A stretch of DNA of 64,000 bases from assembly GCF_013394775.1 (NCBI RefSeq), contig NZ_JABXYT010000001.1, positions 1,254,501-1,318,500 on the forward strand, in the 5' to 3' direction. Source of the stretch: Oribacterium sp. oral taxon 102. GTDB lineage: Bacteria; Bacillota; Clostridia; Lachnospirales; Lachnospiraceae. The notes below the pieces were generated by a model. The model saw only the letters and a program-made list of their open reading frames with translations. It did no database searches and was not told the DNA's origin. The number at the start of each line of letters is the position of its first letter. The first letter of the stretch is position 1. The position numbers and the translations under genes are program-made. Positions 56,432 through 64,000 of this stretch are shown here, piece after piece.

Positions 56432-59400
56432 ATGAAGAGAGCGAAGAAGAGACTGCTGCGGAGAACCGGCTCTGCGCTGACCACGGCGGCAGTGCTGCTG
56501 TCCCTGTCCGCAAATGCCGTATTTGCGGAGGAGGCAGCGCATACAGGAAGGCAGAATAGTGTGATCGTATCAGAGCTTCCGAGGAGAACGGAGGAAGCAG
56601 AGGCGCAGTACGGAAGCGGCAGCGATGGCTCGGACGAAAATGCAGGGGAGCTCGAAGCCGGAAAGGAGGCGTTCACTGCCGCCGTTTCGAACGGAGACGG
56701 CATAACGAAGAAGACCGAAAGGACAGAAGAAAATGACGCTTCGGCCACGTTGCCGGAGAATGCGGGAGAAGGCACACGCGGCGAGAGCATGGAGGAGAAT
56801 GCTGCGGAAAAGACGGAGACAGCAGAGGAGTTGTCGGAGCCTGCGAAGGACGAGACGGCGGAGAAGCAGTCCGGAGAGAAGCGCCTTGACCTTACAGCGC
56901 TTCTGTCAGAGCAGGGACAGCTTCTGCCGAAGCAGCTCGACGCGAGCCTCTTCGCGCTGCCGGCACTGCCGGCCGCGGAGAAGCAGACGCCAGAGGTGTT
57001 CGGAGAGGTACTGGCGGGCAGCGTCAGCGGCGTACCCGTGTTCCGTGTTACGGTAGACAAGAAATACAGAGAATGGCTCAAGGCAATCGACGCAGTTTCC
57101 GTGAACGGGGTATCGTATCGGAAGAATGCAAATATCAATAATTATTGGCCGGGAAGCCATGAGTGGTATGCAGAGGCGAACGGCATAAATTATGACACCC
57201 AAAGCCACGAGGATTTCCTGCGCTTTACCAATGACCTGAGGGGAATGACCACCTTCCGGATCAGCGCGAAGGGCTATGAGGATGTGCTTCTGCAGCTCAC
57301 GAAGGGAGCGGACGGCAGCTATACGGCAGCGCTCGCGGAGGAGGATACATCGGCGAAACCGGAGCAGAAGAAGCCGGCCCCCACAGAGTTTGGTGAACTG
57401 ATGGAGTATTCGGTACCTCTGGGCAGTGTCAGAATTTTCCGGCTTATGGTGAATAAGACGGACAAGGACTGGTTTCAGGCGATCAGCGCGGTTTCCGTGA
57501 ATGGAGAGAGCTACGATCAATTCACAGGAATCAACAGCTATCCGAGCGGGAAGCAGTGGAATAATGGGCTAAGCTTCAATTATTCTACATACAACTATGA
57601 ATATAAGCTCTTCCTTACCAACGACATGGAGGACACGACCACCTTCCGGATCAGCGCGGAGGGCTATGAGGATGTGCTCCTGCAGCTTACGAAGGGAGCG
57701 GACGGCAGGTACACGGCAGTGCTCGCAGAGGAGGATACATCGGCGGAACCGGAAGAGCCGGAGGAGAAGGACACGAGGACGCTCTATGTGAAGCTCGAGG
57801 GCAGCTTCGAGTCCGCGATCGTGAACCAGACGGACTACGACGGAGTGTCCTCCGCGACCGGCATGGCGACGAGCAGCAAAAACAGCAATGCGAAGGTCTA
57901 TGTCGCACGGACGGAGAAGGACAGCGAGAGCGGGGAGGAATCCGAGAAGCAGTGGTCTGTCATGGGGCTCGATAACAAAAACGGCATCAATATCCAGAAG
58001 GTCGAGGTCTTTATCCGCCCCGACACATCGAAGCCCGGCATGACAGGGGATATGGACAGTGGTATGGAGGATGGTGTGAATACCTCCCTCGGAGACAGCA
58101 TTACCCTGCAGGGCACGCCGAAGACACCGGGCTTCTACCTCGTCTCTGTCAGAGTGACGGATGAGGTCGGCAGAAGCGCGGAGAGCAATGCGCTTCCGTT
58201 CCGGATCTACAGTGGAGAGGAGAAGCTCTCCGAACAGCTCTCGGAGAGCGCGATGCGGTCGGAGCCGAACTTCGAGAGAGCGCAGGACGGGAAGTATATG
58301 TGGAAGTATATGGAGCCGTGGAGTATCCGGAATTTCGGCTCCAATGTAGACGAGGAAAGCGAGAGCGTCCGGGTACCGGCGGAGCTGAAGCTCTGGTCGG
58401 GATCCGGCGAGGGCGGTCCCTACGCAGACATCGGCTATGATTTAGACTGGCAGAGCGTGGAGGTGGGAGAGATCCCGCAGACGCTCTATATCCCGAGGGG
58501 CGCGAAGCTTACGATGCAGAACGTACGGGTGCGCAGCAGCGTTCGTATCATTGTAGAGGAGGGCGGCAGGCTGGATCTCCGCCGCTCTACCGTAGAGGGC
58601 AGGATCATCGTACAGTCCGGCGGCATCTTCACGATGAACTACAGCGGCGGGAAGTTCTCGACCGGTGCGATCCTGAACGGACAGATGGAGCTAGAGGACG
58701 GCGCGATCGTAGAAAATGCAGCGATCGTCTCCCATACGAACTACCTCGCGAATGGAGAGCGTACCGACCGTGACAATGCGGAGCCTGTAGTAGTGGCGAA
58801 GGGCAGTGTTTTGGTTCGGGGGCAGGTCTTCATCAAGGGCGATGAGGCAGGCAGCAAGGACGGCATCGGACAGACCGCGCTCCGTGTGACAGAGAGAAGC
58901 ACTGTGACGCTTCAGGACAATGCGGTGCTCGCCGTATACGGCGGCGCGGCGAAAGTCACACTGAACGGCAAGGGCGGAACGGCGTTGGAGTTGCAGAACG
59001 GCACAGTAGAAGGCAGGGGCAAGCTGATTGCTGTCGGCGGCAAGCCCTTCTGGGGCGAGGGCGGAGACGCCGTGAGCGGAAAGGGACTCCTCGCGACAGA
59101 AGAAGCCTTCCTGCAGGGCAGTACTGCTTCGGACGCGATGTCGAAGCGCCCGGGCCTCGCAGTAAACAATGCGGCAGCCGGGGATGTACGCCTCGTAAGC
59201 CCGAGGTATCATGCAAAGAATGGCAGCATCGTGAATGTCACGATGATCGACGACGCAAATGATCCGCTCGGCGAGGACATGTATTGGGATCTCTCGAAGG
59301 GAACCGCGCCGGTGCTCAGCCTCTACAAGACGACCGAGACACAGGGAATCGAGGAGCTGAAGCAGCCGGAGAACGGCGGTAAGACGGAGAAGCTGAAGCA

Positions 59401-59890
59401 GCTGGAGAACGGCGGCAAGACCGAAGAGCCGAAGCAGCCGGAGAATGGCGGAACGCAGTCCGGCGGGGGAAACAGCGGCAGACGGAGCGGCGGCAGTGGC
59501 GGAACACGCAGAATTCTCCGCTCGGTACAGCCGGAGAGCAGGGGCGCCGTTCTCGGCGCAGTCAGGACGGAGAATACGGCATCGGATGCATGCTGGATCC
59601 GGCAGGGAGAGGACTGGTATCTCCGCTCCGGAAACGGCAGTAATCTGAGCGGCTGGATCACGAAGAACGGCAGCTGGTACTATCTGAGCCCGCGTGACGG
59701 CAGGCTGCTGACCGGCTGGCAGTTTGTCGGCGGTAAGTGGTATCTCCTCGCAGCAGATGGGAAGATGCAGACCGGCTGGCAGCGGCAGGACGGCAAGTGG
59801 TACTTCCTCTCGGAGAGCGGCGCGCTCCTCCTCGGCACGGTGACGCCGGACGGCTACAAGGTAGATCAGAGCGGCGCGTGGGTAGAGTAA
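56432..59890 (+). CDS. Large secreted surface protein with DUF1533-like repeats, probable beta-helix and choline-binding-type repeats
   Basis: An 1152-residue exported protein. Signal peptide: MKRAKKRLLRRTGSALTTAA, ending near AVFA-EEAA at residue 33. An acidic Glu/Ala-rich stretch (34-180) follows. Two repeats (about 187-305 and 318-437) with VSVNG...FRISA(K/E)GYEDVLLQLTKG resemble DUF1533 hemoglobin-interacting domains of the streptococcal Shr protein. Then an Ig-like region (450-600), a probable right-handed beta-helix (about 680-960), a 12-residue unit repeated three times (KQPENGG), a Gly/Ser linker, and three to four aromatic repeats (GWITKNGSWYYLS, GWQFVGGKWYLL, GWQRQDGKWYFLS) that attach to choline or teichoic acid. 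A heme or host-protein role is a guess. Confidence 0.88.
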   Translation: MKRAKKRLLRRTGSALTTAAVLLSLSANAVFAEEAAHTGRQNSVIVSELPRRTEEAEAQYGSGSDGSDENAGELEAGKEAFTAAVSNGDGITKKTERTEENDASATLPENAGEGTRGESMEENAAEKTETAEELSEPAKDETAEKQSGEKRLDLTALLSEQGQLLPKQLDASLFALPALPAAEKQTPEVFGEVLAGSVSGVPVFRVTVDKKYREWLKAIDAVSVNGVSYRKNANINNYWPGSHEWYAEANGINYDTQSHEDFLRFTNDLRGMTTFRISAKGYEDVLLQLTKGADGSYTAALAEEDTSAKPEQKKPAPTEFGELMEYSVPLGSVRIFRLMVNKTDKDWFQAISAVSVNGESYDQFTGINSYPSGKQWNNGLSFNYSTYNYEYKLFLTNDMEDTTTFRISAEGYEDVLLQLTKGADGRYTAVLAEEDTSAEPEEPEEKDTRTLYVKLEGSFESAIVNQTDYDGVSSATGMATSSKNSNAKVYVARTEKDSESGEESEKQWSVMGLDNKNGINIQKVEVFIRPDTSKPGMTGDMDSGMEDGVNTSLGDSITLQGTPKTPGFYLVSVRVTDEVGRSAESNALPFRIYSGEEKLSEQLSESAMRSEPNFERAQDGKYMWKYMEPWSIRNFGSNVDEESESVRVPAELKLWSGSGEGGPYADIGYDLDWQSVEVGEIPQTLYIPRGAKLTMQNVRVRSSVRIIVEEGGRLDLRRSTVEGRIIVQSGGIFTMNYSGGKFSTGAILNGQMELEDGAIVENAAIVSHTNYLANGERTDRDNAEPVVVAKGSVLVRGQVFIKGDEAGSKDGIGQTALRVTERSTVTLQDNAVLAVYGGAAKVTLNGKGGTALELQNGTVEGRGKLIAVGGKPFWGEGGDAVSGKGLLATEEAFLQGSTASDAMSKRPGLAVNNAAAGDVRLVSPRYHAKNGSIVNVTMIDDANDPLGEDMYWDLSKGTAPVLSLYKTTETQGIEELKQPENGGKTEKLKQLENGGKTEEPKQPENGGTQSGGGNSGRRSGGSGGTRRILRSVQPESRGAVLGAVRTENTASDACWIRQGEDWYLRSGNGSNLSGWITKNGSWYYLSPRDGRLLTGWQFVGGKWYLLAADGKMQTGWQRQDGKWYFLSESGALLLGTVTPDGYKVDQSGAWVE
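57248..57753 (+). repeat. Two near-identical 116-bp segments inside the surface protein gene
   Basis: 57248-57363 and 57638-57753 differ at 8 of 116 positions and are 390 bases (130 codons) apart. They encode the C-terminal halves of the two DUF1533-like repeats, while the N-terminal halves are clearly more diverged. Confidence 0.85.
59351..59458 (+). repeat. Tandem repeat, three units of 36 bp
   Basis: Encodes EELKQPENGGKT, EKLKQLENGGKT and EEPKQPENGGTQ, a hydrophilic spacer before the wall-binding repeats. Such repeats can vary in number by slippage. Confidence 0.85.
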
Positions 59891-59916
59891 GGTAAAAAAC
59901 ATAGGATACTCAAAGG

Positions 59917-59951
59917 AAAGAGATCGTCTCATTCGAGGCGGTCTCTTTTGT
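59917..59951 (+). terminator. Intrinsic terminator of the surface protein gene
   Basis: AAAGAGATCGTCTC against GAGGCGGTCTCTTT with an ATTC loop (two G-T pairs), followed by TGTCT. Confidence 0.75.
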
Positions 59952-60070
59952 CTGCCCCAGATCTACGATCGGGGGAGTCCCGCGGCTTAGAGCGGTTCAA
60001 AGCAATTATGAATTTTTTGAAAGAGATTCCGAAATTTCAGCTGCGAAGCCGTGCAGGATACAGAACAATA

Positions 60071-60079
60071 TGCTATATT
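60071..60079 (+). promoter_or_regulatory. Possible extended -10 promoter of the hydrogenase operon
   Basis: TGCTATATT without a good -35, in the AT-rich 269-base gap before the flavoprotein gene. The leader would contain a TGAGAC/GTCTCA hairpin (60130-60153). Confidence 0.4.
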
Positions 60080-60219
60080 TATTAAAATGATGCCTGTGAT
60101 GTTTGTATTAAATGGCGAAAAACAGAAGTGAGACTGCGGAGGGGTCTCATCATATCGCTCTTTTGGGGAAAACATACGGGAAAAGTTGAATATCTCAGGA
60201 GATTTGAAAAGGAGAAGAA

Positions 60220-62055
60220 ATGAGCAGGTTGAGCATCGTGACACAAAACCATGCGCAGCAAACCGTGGAGGAGCTCTACAAGGATCTCGAGCGAAGGATT
60301 CAGGCCTCGCAGCCGGGACTATGCCCTGTGGATCTCACGGAGGCGTTTCTGCACCTCTGCCACGCACAGTCCTGCGGAAAATGCGTGCCGTGCAGGGTCG
60401 GTCTGGGACAGCTCGAGGGATTGATCGAGCAGATCATGGAGGGAAAGGCGGAGCTTTCCAGCATCCGCCTTCTGGAGAAGACGGCGGAATCCATTTACTA
60501 TTCCGCGGACTGTGCCATCGGCTCCGAGGCAGCGCGGATGGTGCTGAAGGGGATCCGAGGCTTCCGGGAGGACTTTGAGGAGCATATCCTGCATGGACGA
60601 TGCTCTGCCCTGCAGAGCCAGCCGGTACCCTGCGTTTCCCAGTGTCCGGCGCACGTGGATGTGCCGGGGTATCTCGCACTGATTCACGAGGGACGGTATC
60701 AGGACGCGGTACAGCTGATCCGGAAGGACAATCCGCTTCCCGCGAGCTGCGGGCTGATCTGCGAGCACCCCTGCGAGCTCAGATGCCGCAGAACCATGGT
60801 GGATGCACCGATCAATATCCGAGGGCTGAAGCGCTTCGCCGTGGAGCAGGAGGGAGAAATCCCCGCACCGAAGCGGATGGAGCCGACCGGGAAGCGCGTC
60901 GCGATCGTGGGCGGCGGCCCGTCCGGGCTGAGCGCAGCGTATTATCTCAGCATCATGGGACATGAGGTCACGGTATATGAGCAGCGCAGGCAGCTCGGCG
61001 GGATGCTCCGTTACGGCATCCCCGCCTATCGATTGCCGAGGGAATATCTGAATCATGAGATTGAGGGAATGAAAAAGGCAGGCTTCCGGACGATCACGGA
61101 CTGCGCAATCGGAAAGGATATCAGTCTTCCGGAGCTTCGGAGGGACTATGACGCCATCTATGTTTCGATCGGCGCGCATACCGACCGGAAGCTGGGAATC
61201 GAGGGAGAGGACGCGGGAGGCGTGATCTCCGCAGTAGAGCTGCTCCGTGCGATCGGAGACGATGCTTATCCGGATTTCCGCGGCATGAGAATAGTGGTCG
61301 TGGGCGGCGGAAATGTCGCGATGGATGTCGCCCGCTCTGCGATCCGTCTCGGCGCGGTGTCGGTCAAGGTAGCGTACCGCAGGAGAAAGGACGATATGAC
61401 GGCGCTGCCGGAGGAGGTGGAGGGCGCGATCGCAGACGGCTGCGAGATCGTCGAACTCGCAGCACCGGTTCGGATCGAGAAGCATGCGGATGGAAGCTGC
61501 CGGAGCCTGATCGTGCAGCCGCAGCTTGTCGGAGAAATCCGGAGCCGCCGCCCGGAGCCGGTTCCGGCAGGGAAGCCGGAGCTCGAGATCCCGGCGGATC
61601 GTATTCTTGTTGCGGTAGGACAGGGCATCGACTACAGAGACATTGCGGAGGCTGCCGGCATTCCGATCGAGAGAGGCAGAATTCGTGCGCTGGATACCTC
61701 CATGGTGGAGGAGACGGAGGGAATCTTCGCCGGAGGAGACTGTGTGACAGGGCCGGCAACGGTGATCCGCGCGATCGCCGCAGGCAAGGTTGCTGCGGCG
61801 AATATCGACGAATACCTCGGCTTTTTCCATGAAATCGAATCGGAGGTGGAGCTTCCGCCGATCCGCTTCGACGACCGTATCCCGATGGGACGGATCAATA
61901 TGCAGGAGAGGCCCGCTGCGGAGCGCCGCTGCGACTTCCGGCTGATGGAATGCGGGATGACGGAGGAAGAGGCGCGGCAGGAGAGCGGGAGGTGTCTGCA
62001 CTGCGACCATTTCGGCTATGGGATCTTCAAAGGAGGGAGGGAAGCAAAATGGTAA
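60220..62055 (+). CDS. NuoF-tail/GltD-like NAD(P)H flavoprotein, electron partner of [FeFe] hydrogenase
   Basis: A 611-residue iron-sulfur flavoprotein. Residues 40-125 resemble the C-terminal 4Fe-4S domain of NuoF (CGKCVPCRVG, fourth Cys in YSADCAIGSEA). From about 130 it is GltD-like: PCVSQCPAHVDVPGYL and CGLICEHPCELRCRR bind two more 4Fe-4S clusters, VAIVGGGPSGLSAAYYLSIM binds FAD and IVVVGGGNVAMDVARSA binds NAD(P). FMN- and NADH-binding parts of NuoF are missing. The gene overlaps hydA by seven bases, so electrons should pass between NAD(P)H and hydrogenase. AAAAGGAGAAG precedes the ATG. Confidence 0.88.
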   Translation: MSRLSIVTQNHAQQTVEELYKDLERRIQASQPGLCPVDLTEAFLHLCHAQSCGKCVPCRVGLGQLEGLIEQIMEGKAELSSIRLLEKTAESIYYSADCAIGSEAARMVLKGIRGFREDFEEHILHGRCSALQSQPVPCVSQCPAHVDVPGYLALIHEGRYQDAVQLIRKDNPLPASCGLICEHPCELRCRRTMVDAPINIRGLKRFAVEQEGEIPAPKRMEPTGKRVAIVGGGPSGLSAAYYLSIMGHEVTVYEQRRQLGGMLRYGIPAYRLPREYLNHEIEGMKKAGFRTITDCAIGKDISLPELRRDYDAIYVSIGAHTDRKLGIEGEDAGGVISAVELLRAIGDDAYPDFRGMRIVVVGGGNVAMDVARSAIRLGAVSVKVAYRRRKDDMTALPEEVEGAIADGCEIVELAAPVRIEKHADGSCRSLIVQPQLVGEIRSRRPEPVPAGKPELEIPADRILVAVGQGIDYRDIAEAAGIPIERGRIRALDTSMVEETEGIFAGGDCVTGPATVIRAIAAGKVAAANIDEYLGFFHEIESEVELPPIRFDDRIPMGRINMQERPAAERRCDFRLMECGMTEEEARQESGRCLHCDHFGYGIFKGGREAKW

Positions 62056-63773
62056 ACTGCATCATCGACGGAAAGCAGGTATCGGTTCCGGAGAGAACCA
62101 CGATATTGCAGGCGGCGCTGGACGCCGGAATCCGCATTCCGACGCTTTGCTTCCTGAAGGACATCAACGAAATCGCGGCATGCCGTATCTGCGTGGTCGA
62201 GGTCGAGGGCTATGAGCGTCTGCTCACGGCGTGCAACAATACCGTCGCGGAGGGGATGGTGGTGCATACCAATTCCCGCAAGGCACGCGCCGCACGGAAG
62301 ATCAATGTCGAGCTGATTCTCTCGCAGCACAATACCAACTGCGCGATTTGTGTGCGCTCCGGGAATTGTATGCTGCAGACGGTAGCGAACGATCTGAATA
62401 TCATGGAGGTGCCGTTTGAGAAGCAGCTTCCGCAGGAGAAGGGCTCGAAGACCTTCCCGCTGATCCGGGACTATGATAAATGCATCAAGTGCATGCGCTG
62501 CATCCAGGTCTGCGACCATATTCAGGGCTCGAATATCTGGGATGTGGTGAACACCGGCTCCAAGACCACAGTGGATGTGCGGGATGTTTACCGCCTGGAG
62601 AACTCGAAGTGCGCACTCTGCGGACAATGCATCACACACTGCCCGGTGGGGGCGCTCCGGGAGCGGGACGATACGGACAGAGTGCTGGATGCGCTGGAGG
62701 ATCCGGACAAGATCGTGGTGGCACAGATCGCGCCTGCAATCCGGACGGCGTGGGGAGAGGCATTCGGACTCAGTCCTGAACGGGCGAGCATGAAGCGCCT
62801 TGCCTCTGCGCTGAAGCTCATGGGCTTCGACTATGTCTTCGATACGGATTTTTCCGCGGATCTCACGATCATGGAGGAAGCGAGCGAGTTCCTTCATATA
62901 ATAAAAAACGGCGACAGGGAGAGGCTTCCGCTCTTTACGAGCTGCTGCCCGGGCTGGGTTCGCTATCTGAAGGGGCACTTCCCGGAGTATACGGCGCAGC
63001 TTTCGAGCGCGAAGTCACCGCAGCAGATGTTCGGTGCGGTGACGAAGAGCTATTTCGCGGAGCGGCTGGGAGTAGATCCTGCGCGGCTGGTCTGCGTTTC
63101 CTTCATGCCCTGTGTCGCGAAAAAGGCGGAATGCGAGTACCCGACGATGCAGAGGGCGGGGATCAGGGATGTCGATATCGTCCTGACGACCCGGGAATTG
63201 AACCGCCTGATTCGTTCGGAGCATATCGTGGCGGCGGAGATCCCGGAGGCAGAGCTGGACAGCCCCTTCCCGAACGGCTCCGGAGCAGGCAATATCTTCG
63301 GCGCGACCGGCGGCGTAATGGAGGCGGCGCTCCGCTCTGCACATTACTTCGTGACCGGCGAGAATCCGGATCCCGATGCCTTTCGGGAGGTCCGGGGGAT
63401 GGACGGCTGGAGAGAGGCTGAGCTTACGATAGACGGCATCCCGCTTCGGATCGCTGTGGTCAGCGGGCTCGCCAATGCCGGGAAGCTTCTGAGCTATCTC
63501 CGGCAGGGGAGAGTACACTATGATTTCGTCGAGGTGATGGCATGTCCGGGCGGCTGTGTCGGCGGCGGCGGGCAGCCGATTCATCCGCAGCAGGAGATGG
63601 CGGCGGACAGAGCGCCGGTGCTGTATGCGCAGGACAGCGCGGATGCGCTCCGCTTCTCTCATGAGAATCCGGCGATCCGGGAGATTTATCGGGACTACCT
63701 CGGAGAGCCGCTCTCCGAACGTGCGGAGGAGCTTCTGCATACCGATCATTTCGGCTGGGAGGTCGGGATTTAG
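62049..63773 (+). CDS. hydA: [FeFe] hydrogenase
   Basis: A 574-residue hydrogenase, the same length as Clostridium pasteurianum CpI, with residues falling at CpI numbers. N-terminal 2Fe-2S domain (IPTLCFL, CRICVVE, LLTAC), a His-ligated 4Fe-4S site from H94 (HNTNCAICVRSGNC), two ferredoxin clusters (CIKCMRCIQVC, CALCGQCITHC), then the H-cluster motifs TSCCPGW (C299, C300), MPCVAKK (C355) and ACPGGCVGGGGQP (C499, C503). All ligands and the proton-path Cys299 are present, so it should be active. The ATG at 62049 follows AAAGGAGGGAAG; HydEFG maturases are not in the window. Confidence 0.97.
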   Translation: MVNCIIDGKQVSVPERTTILQAALDAGIRIPTLCFLKDINEIAACRICVVEVEGYERLLTACNNTVAEGMVVHTNSRKARAARKINVELILSQHNTNCAICVRSGNCMLQTVANDLNIMEVPFEKQLPQEKGSKTFPLIRDYDKCIKCMRCIQVCDHIQGSNIWDVVNTGSKTTVDVRDVYRLENSKCALCGQCITHCPVGALRERDDTDRVLDALEDPDKIVVAQIAPAIRTAWGEAFGLSPERASMKRLASALKLMGFDYVFDTDFSADLTIMEEASEFLHIIKNGDRERLPLFTSCCPGWVRYLKGHFPEYTAQLSSAKSPQQMFGAVTKSYFAERLGVDPARLVCVSFMPCVAKKAECEYPTMQRAGIRDVDIVLTTRELNRLIRSEHIVAAEIPEAELDSPFPNGSGAGNIFGATGGVMEAALRSAHYFVTGENPDPDAFREVRGMDGWREAELTIDGIPLRIAVVSGLANAGKLLSYLRQGRVHYDFVEVMACPGGCVGGGGQPIHPQQEMAADRAPVLYAQDSADALRFSHENPAIREIYRDYLGEPLSERAEELLHTDHFGWEVGI

Positions 63774-63800
63774 GACACAAACGAATAAGTGAGTAAATGC

Positions 63801-63835
63801 ATGTCCGTTGTATACATACAACGGACATATTTTTG
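63801..63835 (+). terminator. Intrinsic terminator of the hydrogenase operon
   Basis: A perfect 13-base stem, ATGTCCGTTGTAT against ATACAACGGACAT, followed by ATTTTTG. Confidence 0.9.
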
Positions 63836-63885
63836 TACAGCACGGACAAAAAGCGAAATTCGCGCCGGCTGTTCGAGAAAAAAAC

Positions 63886-63914
63886 TTGCAATGGGTATAA
63901 ATATAGCATATACT
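63886..63914 (+). promoter_or_regulatory. Promoter of the gene starting at 63993
   Basis: TTGCAA, 17 bases, TATACT, followed by a leader of about 70 bases. Confidence 0.65.
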
Positions 63915-63992
63915 TTCCATTATGTCTGTTACTGCTAGAGTGCCGGACTTTATTCCGTTCCCGAAGCGGATGCAATTTTAAGGAGGAAATCA

Positions 63993-64000
63993 ATGCCGAA
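63993..64000 (+). CDS. First codons of a gene cut by the window end
   Basis: ATG CCG AA follows a perfect AGGAGG site (63981-63986) seven bases upstream, with a promoter before it. Only Met-Pro can be read; the product is unknown. Confidence 0.7.

Overview
The window reads as chromosomal DNA of a GC-rich member of the Clostridia, most likely Lachnospiraceae. The support is the combination of a type IV pilus ATPase set, a TPP-riboswitch-controlled ECF thiamine transporter, a YerC/YecD-type TrpR relative close to pcrA, a DUF1836 protein, a membrane pyrophosphatase, a 574-residue [FeFe] hydrogenase and a 29-residue DUF6219-like peptide. Most genes have clear Shine-Dalgarno sites and many have textbook -35/-10 promoters with 17-bp spacers. 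I see no rRNA, tRNA, CRISPR array, transposase or prophage. The genus cannot be fixed from this sequence.

Layout. 1-2.9 kb: end of a type IV pilus operon (pilB, pilT, pilC). 2.9-8.2 kb: a metallo-beta-lactamase-fold hydrolase and sbcD-sbcC. 8.3-9.1 kb: thiT on the minus strand behind a TPP riboswitch, sharing promoter DNA with the divergent comEA. 9.8-18.3 kb: housekeeping (YfcE phosphodiesterase, a possible structured RNA leader, YerC, DUF1836 with a predicted leaderless mRNA, pcrA, a small membrane protein, rlmD, pncB, a nucleotidyltransferase). 18.4-23.7 kb: a response-regulator diguanylate cyclase, a Ktr/Trk potassium system and a SulP transporter. 23.7-33.0 kb: an AraC regulator divergent from a six-gene operon (rhaB, rhaA, a rhaD-rhaM fusion, GH4, GH28, GH105). 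None of these enzymes has a signal peptide, so they fit cytoplasmic breakdown of imported rhamnogalacturonan/pectin oligomers into lactaldehyde and DHAP.

33.2-48.1 kb: a hemolysin-III membrane protein whose start region carries a 47-bp palindrome, an SH3/NlpC-P60 wall hydrolase, DegV, a PAP2 phosphatase, a cytidylate-kinase-like protein, a solute-binding protein translationally coupled to a GGDEF-EAL protein, a heterodimeric ABC exporter, lysA and a microprotein. 48.3-56.3 kb: a nitronate-monooxygenase-like flavoprotein whose promoter has a second copy of the palindrome core, hppA, a CitMHS transporter, and a two-component system with a hybrid kinase. 56.4-64 kb: a large surface protein (two DUF1533-like repeats, a probable beta-helix, a three-unit spacer repeat, choline-binding-type repeats), then a NuoF/GltD-like flavoprotein coupled to [FeFe] hydrogenase, and the first codons of the next gene.

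The most interesting unexplained signals are non-coding: a possible structured RNA at 10.44-10.63 kb with its own promoter, the shared palindromic operator at 33.2 and 48.3 kb, and two families of diverged short intergenic repeats.
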